Assembly (NCBI GenBank): GCA_035048495.1
Contig: CM068549.1
Coordinates: 15,595,103-15,659,102, forward strand
Reading direction: 5' to 3'
Length of the DNA: 64,000 nt
Source of the DNA: Euptelea pleiosperma
Taxonomy: Eukaryota > Streptophyta > Magnoliopsida > Ranunculales > Eupteleaceae
Made by a program: the position numbers and the translations under genes. The notes below the pieces were generated by a model. It worked only from the letters and a program-made list of their open reading frames with translations, was not told the origin of the DNA and searched no databases. Below are positions 20,401 to 32,400 of this stretch, piece by piece; the first letter of the stretch is position 1, and each line of letters starts with the position of its first letter.

Positions 20401-23400
20401 GTCAGGGTTCCATCTCGCTCTCTCTGTATTTTTTCTTTCTTAGCTTGTTTGTTGGTTTGTTGTGTTCTTTATTTTTTCGTCCACTTTGTATGATTTTTGT
20501 TTTGTTTTTCTTTTGATGCCGAGTTTCAGCTCTCTTCCTCTCTCCCCCCAAATTTTATGGTATGTTTGCTTACGAATTTACTATACCCAGAAAAAAATGG
20601 AAAATGGTTTTGTGTCATTTTAGGGCGTGTTTGGATCGCCATTTTTGTGCCAATTTAAGATTTTTTCATGCTAAAAAAATTCTGTTACCGGCACAAAAAT
20701 GGCGATGCTAACAAGTACTTAGCTTTTTTCCTTTCTATTTTTACTTGTTTTTATAGTTAAAATCTACTACAGAGCAAAAGAAATTCTGGGGTGGTGAAGT
20801 ACCCGTTGGATTTGGTTTCTGTTTCTTGGGTTCTCTGGGATTGTTAGAGAAATATTTGAATTATTGTGGTGAATCACAGCTAGTTGATGATATGGGTTTT
20901 ACAAAAAATATGTCAAGATCCAAGAAAATGGTCCCCAGTTTACGTATTGAATTGGAACCGTGCGGATTGAGGAGTTGGTGGTCCATGTATTGAGCTGTCC
21001 GGATTTATTAGTTAGTGGGGCTGTGTGTTATTAATGTAATGTAGGGTGGAAAGGGTTTTCTGTCCATCACAGATGTCACACACCATTAACCAAGAACATT
21101 AAAGAATAGGAGTTGTAAGATTCCCAATGATGGACCTTGCAGACAATGTAAATGGTGCACATTCTAAGGTGGTAGGACCCACCATTCAGTTTTGCTACCT
21201 AAGATCTCCCACGCAAAAACTCATTCCAACTAGATGATCATAAACATTAGATTCATCATGTTGTTCTGGATAGCCCGAACCAACATTAAATCTCTTAGGT
21301 GAGATCCATTTAATGGTGGGTCTCAGCACCGCATTTGCTCCATGTGTGTCTTTGTGAGGTTACTAGACTTCTCTTATACTCTGCCCAACAAGTTACCTAT
21401 GACGTCCAACATTTAGCCGACAAGAGTTAGCTTGGGAGTTGGGTGGACTGGTATACCATTGGATGAAACCTGCGGTGCAAATTTCACTGTTTACTGGGTG
21501 ATCTTGGAGGGAAAAAGACTGAAAATTGAATGGATGATATAAGAATTTTGAGGCTTCTTTCTTAGTAGCAATTCTAGATTTTACAGTCTCCAGTTGTGGG
21601 ACACACTGTACTAAATTTGGAGCTAGGTTGTTGTTTAAATTTTGATGAAACTGAGGTAAAGAATCAGTTTCTAGGTTGCTTAAATGTTGGTGATTCTTCA
21701 ATATATATATGGAGTAACTAAGATATGGTGTGGCTCTTTGGCATTTTGTATGAAACACTAAATAGATCCACTTGACCTCCAGCATGGAGGTGCCTAATTT
21801 GAGAATGCCTTGTATGCCCACTGCACATATTTTACAGGGGAGGAAGTGCCTCTTAACTGGCATGCCTATGAAGCTATAGGTCTTTTTTCCATGGGCAATA
21901 TGGCCTCTTAAGTTGCATTATTCTGGTCAAGCACTCTTGTGTTTGCATATCGATCTATTTTCTCAATAATTAGTGTCTTCTCCTGAGTGTACCTTACCTC
22001 CCATGCTTGGTCATTAACTAGTTTGGTGGTGGTAGTTGATATATAATACTTATGCTTATCAAAGCATGGCTAGTGCCTAGAGTTGAAGAAATTATAACCA
22101 TCTTCTTTTATCTATAAAAAAGAAAAAGAAACTACAACCAGATGAAGTAGAGATTTTAGAGAGAGAGGATATTCTTTCTTGCTTATTATTTAGAAAAAAG
22201 ATTTTTTCAGACGAGATTCGTTAGAAAAAGATTTTTTCTGACGAGATTCTTTAGAAAAAAAAAATGTTTATAATACGAGTGTAACGGAGATGAGGATGTT
22301 GAGATGGATGATTCGAAAAACGAAGAAAGACAATCAGAAATGCGCACATTTGAGGAATTCTAGGAATATTATTAGTAGGAGATAAAATAAGGGAAAGTCG
22401 ATTGAGAAGGTTTGGGCATACACAAAGAGTACCAATAGCAGTGGTGCCTACTTTGAGAAAACCTTATATTCTCGTTGCGCATAGTTTAGAGGGCAAGAAG
22501 TGCCTCTTAAATGTCATGCCCTAGAAATTGATTTCGATAGGTCAATACATTGGGTCAAGCATCCAATCGAGATCCAACAGGGCACAACCATCCGCACCCA
22601 AAAGCCAAAGAACTTCCTGAAGAGTTGGTACATGAACTCTGAAGCGCATCACCAATCTGATAAGGTTGAATTTCGAGGCGAGGTAACCAAATTGCCAAGT
22701 CCAATTCTCCTAGTTCGGAGCACCAAGAACAACGAACATGATCATCAAGGAATAGGAAATAAAACATAGGGATTTCCTCGATTTGATAACACAAGGATTA
22801 TAACCTTACAATGACAACTATTTTCAGAATCTCGTTCATTTCTTGAGGCGGGATAAATTTTCTTGGCGGTAGCTCTAGCGGAGAATTAGGGCAGTCAGGT
22901 AATTCATCTTCCGCTCTAGATCGAAAACTCTCGTGACAGTCCAATGTAATGTTACAAAAGTGGCAGATAAAATCATTAAGATGCTTAGCTTTGTCTTGTT
23001 GTACACGACTGAGGTCAGTCAACGTCGTGTGCTCGTGAACAAAAAAGATTTTTTATAGAAGATGTCCACCATATCGTGACATGTATTGATGCTACTAGCT
23101 GAAAGGTCGGATCATGTCTAGGCATGGTCAATTAAAGACTTGGAAGACTCATGAAGTTGGAGGTTGTGTTTGCCTTTGAACTAGCCTAGAGCCTCTAGGA
23201 AGCATGAAACATCTTCCATTGCATTCCCCCATCCATTGTATAATGAGAAGGTGGGGGTGACGAACCCACAGGAAAAGGACCGTTATTTAAGTTCAGGGCG
23301 GGTGGGGTGGGCGATGTTCATACTATATAGTGTCTTGTTGGGATTGAAGTCCCTCTTTTTAAGGAGCCGAGCTAAGTTGCGATAGTGACATATTCTTGTC

Positions 23401-26400
23401 TTAAAGCTACGACAAGGCCTTCTTTCTCAGTGATGCCTTCTTTCTCAGTGATGTCTAACAGAACTCGTGGCACACAAAGTGTCGAGGGTGGTGTACTTGT
23501 AGACAGAGTCAGAGGTGCCTCTTGGGCCCTTTGTGACTTCATCAACCATGGGTTTGGAAGCTCCTTATTGGTGAGGGAGATTTTGATATAAACCTTTTAA
23601 CATGTCACATTTTGTGCAAGGAAGAAAATAGCTTGCTCTAGAAAAGGCTTTGTATTAGTAGCTTCTTGCATAGGGTCCTTGTTTTCATTTTGGAAAGGTT
23701 CTTCGTCGTTTGGCACGGAGAGTGTCCTTGTTGCGCTATGAAGTCTCAATGTCATCGTTCCTTGTGGAACTCTCGTTCGTCTCATCGTGGTTGTGTAATC
23801 TCCTCCCCGGCGAAAGTTTACATTGTGTCGCTAATTTTCTCAGCGGTAGCAATAGCGATAGCAACGAATCAAGGACTAGGTCTGGGATTAGTAGGAGAGT
23901 CTGGGTCTAGGATTATCTAGTTTTGTTGAGAGTAGTTCTAGGGAGAAGCTTAAGTTGTCGCTTAAACCGATGGAATGGTTGTTTGACGCCTTCTTTGGAG
24001 TAGCACTGGGGGAGAGAAGCAAGATTCTAGGTAGATTGAAGGGTTAAAAAGAGAGACAGAGCAGGGTTTTTGGATTGTTGTTGTAGATTGATGCAGTTAT
24101 CCCCTTTTATATCTCCAAGTACACGGGTAATTAGCCTATGTCAATGTCATTCTAATTTTTGTACTGCAAAATTTAGCACAACAATCATTGAGCTACCTGA
24201 TAAGTATACTTTGCGTTGTCAATTCCAAAACAACCTTGGGTATTTATGTAACCGTCATTGATTGACTACCATAGAGATTGAGAAGCGCACATAAGATTCA
24301 GAGACCGGCCATAAGGCAATCTTTTATACACAGCAAGGAATAAAAGGATCAAGGACTCGAAGAAACCCTTGGAAAGTCTACTTGGACCGAATCAGAATCC
24401 TTACACCCTATTGTATGGAAACACCTTTGAAAGAGCCCCAAGTATGGGAAATACTTATAGGGGTCGACTGGACTAAGGAGATGGGGCAACCGGTCTTGGT
24501 AAATCCTCGATTTACGAGCGCGCCTTTCCTCTCCCCATTCACTATAAATATCCTCTCCCTCCATCACTAATCCTTACCAATTCACTTTGCTATCTCTTGA
24601 GTTCTTCACCTTCAAGAGATTTGATCTTTGCTCCCTTGCCTCTGTGCTTGCTTCGATGATCTAGCCTTGCTCAACTTGTGGGAGATATGCTTCGGCGCTT
24701 GGTGCTCTTCGTGTGAGAGCGATTCAGTGATTGGTCTAGGCGGTAGTTCTGCGCAGTGCCTTTGATTAAACTTCAGCAACATCGAAGCTTCGTTCCTCGT
24801 CAATCTTGGTTGTTAGCAAGAGAGTTTTTCTCTCGTGATTGATAAATTATCTATTATACTATTGTGCTGCTCAAGTCAAGTTTGTTCTTGACTGAGCAGG
24901 AGTTTCTGTTGCGGTCGTACTCCATTAATATTGATTGTGATCAAGACCGGATTCTTTTCCCTATTCAATATTGCAACTATGATTAAATATTAAATTAAAA
25001 AGGTGTTAACCTCAGTGGAGCTGATCGGAGAGTGGACGTAGGTCAATACACCGAACCACTATAAATATTCTTGTTGTGGATTGTTGTCTGAACCTAAAAT
25101 TGTTAGGAAAATCCTAAGATCCCTTCCCGATAGATTTCATCCCAAAATAACTGCCATAGAAGAAAGCAAAGAAAGAGATATTGTAAAACTAAAAGAATGT
25201 GTTATCAAGGGAACTTCACTACCAAGGACATATCAAGGGAACTTCACTACCAACCTTTGTTAGGGGTTCGAGGTCAATGCCCCCATGTGACGTCCCAACG
25301 AGAAAATATCTAGGGGGAAAAGCATGTTATGATGTTGTTTCTCAAGGGGGAACCAATCGTTCGAGGCATTGCCTTGAACATGATCTTGTATATGGTTGGT
25401 GTTTCGTAGCGATTTTGTCTTTCTTCTAGTGGCTGCCAGTCTTAGTTCATTTCTTCCCTCCCCCATTCCCACTTCTTGACTAGAGTTGCCATGGCATGGT
25501 GGCCTACTTGTTGCTTCTTATGCAGGGATTGCCTTCTTAACTTTGTCAGCACTCCTATGGAGGAGGTAGAAGTATTACCTTCCTCACTTTCAAAGAGGGG
25601 TTCTGACTGATAAAAAAAAACAGAGGGGTTCTGACCGAGTGACGCCTTGCCCATTTCCATCATCTACAAGACTACAACCATTATGAAGAAGTCTCTTTTG
25701 GTGTTGTTTGCTTAGGGATTTAAAAAGTTAGGTACTTAGGCTAGGAAATGCCAAATTTGGGACATTGAATAAACTAGTTCAAACATAGTATCTTGATCAC
25801 ATAAGGGCTATGTAACAAAGACATGGGTGTGTGTTTGTGTTTAACATTGACACGAAGTGTTAGATACACTGACCCCTACAAACTTGATATGTCGATACAA
25901 CAGTACAAATTATTCCATATGTGGGATATATATGTTTTTAAATACTTTAGTTCGTATTAAGTATACAATGTAGAAAAAAATGTGTTTAGATAAGCTGATA
26001 TACATTAAATCATATAAACAAATATATCAATAATAACTAAAACTAAATATTTGAAGAAATTAAGATTTCTTTGGTATATAGTGTATCAACATGTGTATGA
26101 CACGTGAGTACGACATATTGTCCGACACATTAAATACTTTGAACAATGGAGTGTTTTTGTTGCATAATACAAGGGCAATTGCATGATATGAGGGCATTAT
26201 GCGCGTGGTGCTTGTTTCGAAATAAACTCTTAGTTAAAATTGTCCAATTTTCTTAGAAATATGGCTTTTGAATTTTGATACTTTGGTTGTCTCATGGAGC
26301 TCATTTTGTATGTCAAAGATATTTTGTTTTTATTGGTGATAGCAACAGAGATAATTGAATATTCTTTTTGAGACATCAATTTGAAGCAATGGACGTGTCT

Positions 26401-29400
26401 AAGAAATGCAAAGTTTAAAAATATTGTTTAGATAATTTCATATTGAAGGTGAATTCAGCTGGTAAGAATTGAAATTTCTTGAAGGAAAATAGAATCTTCC
26501 TTATTTTACCTTTTTGACTCGATGATTCAAATTATATTTTGGATAGGCAAACCACTATTGTTCTTAAGAGAGTTATCCCTTTTGAAGATGTTTTTTATCC
26601 TAATGTGATATGATAATTACTTTTATGTGCACAAACTTTAATTTGGAAAAAGCATTTCTTTACTAAATTAGAAGATTGTGGGTTATAGCTATTGACATTA
26701 GGATGCAGATCTTTTCAGATCAAGAAGACGATCGTTCAAGATTTCGATGGATGCTTTCAATCGAGAGAAGGATTTTGACAGAGAAGCATCCTATGATCTG
26801 TGGAGCAAAGGTGCTACCGATCAAGAACGGGATCATCCAAATTTCATAGAATGCCGCTCAATCGTGAGAACATGAGAGAGAATGTAGAGAGAAACTAGGG
26901 TTTTTAGAGAGAGGATAGAAACCCTAGAGAGAAAAAGTGAGAGAAGGGGTTCTAGAGAGAAAATGAGTAGAGAGAGAAAAAGTGGATTTTAGAGAGAGAA
27001 AGTACCTTGTGAGCACTTACCATTGGATCAGCCATCGATGGAGGCATGGTGCATGAGAAGGATCCGCCAAGATTGCTCGTTGATGTTGTGCACACGTGGG
27101 TGCACCATGAGGAGAGTGCACTTGAGTTGTTGGTTGTGCATATAGGTGTGTAGTTGCAAGCATGCAACTTGAAGGAACATAGGTTGGTAAGTGCACACAT
27201 GGGAGGAGGAACAGAGACTTGCTGTAGGGCAACAACCAAGAAGAGAATGCCTGAGATTTGAAGGAAGGTTCGGTGGCTGTGGTAGCTCTCGGTGTTGCAT
27301 GGAGGAAGGACAGGTGATGAGGCAGCAGTGAAAAGGTGCTGGAGTTGCTGCTTGCCACGCAGTGCAGCGATGAACGAGTGAATGAAGGGGTGAAGGCAAG
27401 TGAAGATCTGCTCGGATCGTGGAGATGGAATGGTGCACGGTCTGGTGGTTGTTTGGAGAGGAAGGAGATCGGAAAACTTTGGTGGTTGAGGATCTCACAA
27501 CTCGTGAAAAGTGACCTCGGTCTCCACCAGATCCATGGTGTAGAACATGGGCAAGTGGAGTGCATGGGAGAAACTTCAACCGGTGGGCGGTGCTTGCTGG
27601 TGAAATCACCGGAGAAAAGCACAGTTGTGAGAAGCACAGTGGTGACTGGATGCATACCGCCAGTTGCAAGGAGGACGGCGTGAAGGTGGGGGATTTGATG
27701 AGAAAGGACCATGGAGATGTTGCTACGGCTTGGAGATAGAGGCTAGAGAATGTTGGCTGCACCTACCGGAGTTGTAGGTTGCTGGTTTGGGGTGGAGCCC
27801 GGAGATGGAGAAGAAGCAGCGTAATGGTGGAGTGCGTAGGCGCACTAGTAGGTGGTGCGACTTGGTAGTGGTTTAGGGAACGAAGCAAGAGGTAAGCTCC
27901 CTGGTGATTTGGTGGTGGGACTTGCAGATCGAGGAGAGAAGTTGCAGGCAGTACTATTTTCAGAGAAGATGGCAACTGTGGGTTGCTGAAGTGACGAACC
28001 AGTGAGGAAGATGGAGAGAATGAGGAGCCCGAAGAAGAACAACCTGCGTTGCTGGATGGTGAAAAGCACGGCCATATCGTGGAGTGGTTCAGAGTGGAGG
28101 AACCATTCGACTTGCTTGTTTACAGGAGTTGCAGGTTTCGGTGAAGCAGGGTAGAAGGTGGTGGTGCACGTTTACAGGCCGTGATGGCCAGCATGGAGAG
28201 GCTACTATTTGTAGCAGCAACTGAAGAAGGAGATCGCCGATTGTGGTTTCATAGGTTGCTGGTTTCACCAGCAAAATGATAAAAGGAAGAGGAGCTCACA
28301 ACCAAGCCGTGGTCTTTTGAGGATGGGATGAAAGTTGAGAGAAAAGTTTAGGGTTTAGAAGTTTAGGGTTCTAAGGGGTCCTAAGGGTTTAGAAATCCAT
28401 AAAAATCAAAATTTTTAAAATTTTCGTGAAATTTTGGTTTTTGTGAAATTCGAACTTTTCGGTTGAAATTTCGAACTTTTCGAAATTTTCATTACTAATC
28501 TCAATTTCAAAATTTCTAAAATTTCACACGAAATTTCGACATTTCGACCGAAAGTTCGGTTTCGGGCCTCACTGAAATGGCATGTGAAACCGAAATTTTA
28601 AACCTTGGTTAATTAAGAGATGGAAGGTTAGAGATGGATCGAGGTGAGGATCGGTCTAGGGAGAGGAGAATCTAGACCGTAGGATTCTATGTTAGAGTTA
28701 GTTGAAGAGAAGGGTTAGATTGGCCAATGAGATGTGATCGGTCAAGTGGATGTGGGCCGTGGATGAGATCGTGGGTTATTGGAGATCGGCCCAAAATTAG
28801 CGAACCATCAGATCTAGAGATATCCAACGGTCCGATGGAAGATCTAATGGTGGAAAAGCTATGGGAGATGGGATAGAGCTAGCGGAGACGAGATCAGAGG
28901 TTAGATGATGGAGATCAGAGGGTTATGATGATCGATCTGAGGATTAGAGTGGTCAATTTGAGGATCAGATGGTCGGATATGATGACCTAATGGTTAGATT
29001 GATGATCGGATGGTGAGATGTGGGTAGTTAGATCATGGAGAGGGGGATCAGACGGCCGATCTGAAGATCTAACGGTAGGATGAGATGATCTAAGGGTTAG
29101 ATGTTAGGGTTTAGAGAGATGGAGATGGAGGAGAGAGAATAATACAAAATAAAGAGAAAAGAGTTGGCAGAGGGTTTTGAACCCCGGTCTTCAACATAGT
29201 CTTCAATCGGCTTTACCAATAGCGTAAGCCGTCATTATATGCGGCTTTGAATCACTTTGATCTATCTCTTGGTCTTCAGCTTTGCCTCTCTCTCGGTTTT
29301 TGGTTTGATTCTATGATCCTCTAACTTGACTCGTACTTGGCCTGGCCATATTTTTTAGTCATACCCTGGCCTGTAAGTCTCGAGAATCGCCCGATCGGGT

Positions 29401-32400
29401 TTCCTGTGACAGAAAAAAGCGCGCAATGAGACTTAATCAGAACGACTTTATATCTAGACTTCCGGAAATGTGTTTAATGCATGCAAATATACCATTTCGT
29501 CCAAAAAAGTGTTTACGCAATGGGAAAGACTATTACATAGAAAAGTGGATAAATAGAAAAATTTTACGTAGGAGAGTGTGATAACGCTAAAAAATAATGG
29601 TTTAAAATAAACATTTTTAAGCAAATATCATGAATTGTGGTTGGTGTTCTCTTCCAGCCATTAGGACGTCGGGCGGGATCTTGGTCATGTGGAACTCAGC
29701 TGTAATTGATGTTACTGAGGACCTCATCGGAGTTTTTTGTCTCCTTGGCTTGTCGATCTGTTACTGATGTCTTCCGTTGGATTCTCGCTAGTGTATATGG
29801 CCCTTCTGATATAAGTTTGAGAACTCAGTTTTGGGATGAATTAGGTGATATTGATGGTTACTGGGAGAACTCAGTTCATGGAGGAGTTCAGTGATATCGT
29901 TAGTAGCTTTGGCTTATTGGGTCTTCCACTGAATGGGGGTTTATTCACGTGGACCAGCAAACAACGCCACCCAACGCTTTGCAGATTGAACCGCTTTCTG
30001 GTTTCGAGATCTTGGGAAGACACCTCCCCTTATGCTTCAACGAGTGCTCCCGAGACCTACTTCAGACCACGCTTCTATTATGATTGACATGGGTGGCCTT
30101 TCCTTTCGTCTAGGTCCAAACCTTTCAAGTTTGAGAATATGTGGCTTCTGGAGCTTGACTTTGTGGAACAAGTCAGAGCTTAGTGGTCTTCCTTTTCCTT
30201 TCAGGATAGGCCTGGAGTACCTGGAGTAGTTTTACGCAAAAAGCTGCAAGCCCTTAAAAGGATGCTAGTGCAATGGAACCGGTACGTGGTGGGGCACATC
30301 GATGTGAAGCTGAAAGATATCCTTTCTGAGATTTTGACGTCTTGGATAGGAAAGAAGAAGAGGATGAATTCTCAATAGAGGAGATGGGTAAACGGGTAGA
30401 GTTGCAGGCTAAATTCCAATCCTTAGCCAAGATGGAGGTGTGTTGGCGTCTAAAATCCAGAGTCAGACGGTTGAAGGAAGGGAATGGCAGTACCAATTTC
30501 TTTCACCGTACAGTTAACGCCTGCAGAAGTTCAACCATATTGCGAGGTGGTATTGAAGATCGTACTGTTCCCCACAACAAAGAAAAAGATCTCACAGGCA
30601 TTTATTGGTGAATTTAATTAGTTTGACATGATAGCTTTTTTCCGTTGCTTGATATCTTTGCATTTTCTTTCTGTTTTATTATATTTTGTTTCCTTATTAA
30701 TTATAATACTAAATCTTACTTATCAAAATAATGATCCAAGTTTGCCAGTCATAAGTCAACTGGCAGGTGCATTGAGCCTGTCACATGTTGTCCAACCATG
30801 GATTGATTTATCATCATAAAATAAAGATACAACTCCTTCACTATTTCCCCTTCTTTTTTATGCATCGTTCTATCTTGAGCCATCTCCTGTTTTGTTGTAA
30901 ATCTTCTTTTCTGTGATTGTTTTAATCTAGTTATGATGTTTTCCTCTTTGTAGGCTTGACATAATTATCTCTACTTGTGCAGATACATAGCATCTGAGCT
31001 TGCAACAGATGTTGTCATAAATGTTGGAGAAGTAAAATTTTATCTACATAAGGTACAGTTTCCACTTTGCAGTCTCTCCTGGAGTAAACTGACTCTTTAT
31101 GATCCGAAGTGATAATTTTTTTTTGGGTATGTTGCTTCAAGGAACTCGAACCTTCTCTGATCTTCAAAAGTGACCTATGTATCTTTTTCTCCAAGAACAG
31201 AAATAAATTCTTGTGTATTTAGGTGTGAGAATATGGTTTTCATATAGCTTCCACATTCTTTTTAATGGACCTAAATAAAAAAGCAAAAAAGATAATCAAT
31301 GAAAATATGGAAACACTAGTTACTCAAATAACATAGTTTTGAATAAGCATTAGGACCATTTGGATACTCCCCCAAAAGCACTTGGCACTGTTTTTGGATT
31401 AGTGTCAACTGCCTTTTGTGTTTCCAATTTTCCATGCATTCTGATGCGGCACACTTTGCTCATCGTGGTTTGCACTACCAAACAAAAAGTGCTCCCAAAT
31501 TTTCCATGTTTGTTCAGTTTATTGATTGAACAGAAGAATACAAAGGATAATGTCACTAACTGGCTGTACCGGCTGGTTCATATGGAAGCTGACCTATCAG
31601 CAAAGCAATCTTAGACCTACCACTTCTGGTAGAGCTGGTTTTCTGCTCTTTTTTTTGATAAGTGGTTGTCCTGCTCTTGTATGCAGTGTATTTCATGAAT
31701 CTGTAACTGGTACTAAATCACCAAACCGCCATAACTAACTTTTGATGCATGATCTATACATGCAGTTCCCTCTCCTGTCCAAGAGCAGCCGCTTGCAAAA
31801 GCTGGTAATGAAAGCCAATGAAGAGAATACAGATGAAGTTCACATGTTTGATTTTCCAGGTGGACCAAAAGCTTTTGAGATCTGTGCCAAGTTCTGCTAT
31901 GGTATGACTGTTACCCTCAACGCTTACAACGTTGTTGCTGCTCGATGCGCAGCAGAGTACCTTGAGATGACTGAGGATGTTGATCGAGGGAACCTAATTT
32001 TCAAAATTGAGGTTTTTCTGAACTCCAGTGTCTTCCGCAGCTGGAAAGATTCCATAATTGTTCTTCAGACCACCAAGTCCCTTCTACCCTGGTCTGAGGA
32101 TTTGAAGGTGGTTGGAAGATGCATAGATTCCATTGCTTCGAAAACCTCTGTGGATCCCTCGAATATCAACTGGTCATACACCTATAACAGGAAATTAGCA
32201 GTAGCAGATCAGATTATTGAGAATGGGATGAAATTCCAACAGAAAATCATGTCAGTTCCCAAGGACTGGTGGGTTGAAGATATATGTGAGCTGGAGATTG
32301 ACCTTTACAAGCGAGTGGTTACTGCCATCAAATCAAAGGGGAGGATGTCCGGCGACGTGATAGGGGAGGCACTCAAGGCTTATGCTGTCAGATGGTTGCC

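Noticed and set aside
27017..27762. Two overlapping minus-strand ORFs of 231 and 244 codons as genes
   Set aside because: They are Ser/His/Pro/Cys-rich products of a CT-rich LTR-type sequence. Two long frames over the same DNA and no domain argue against coding.
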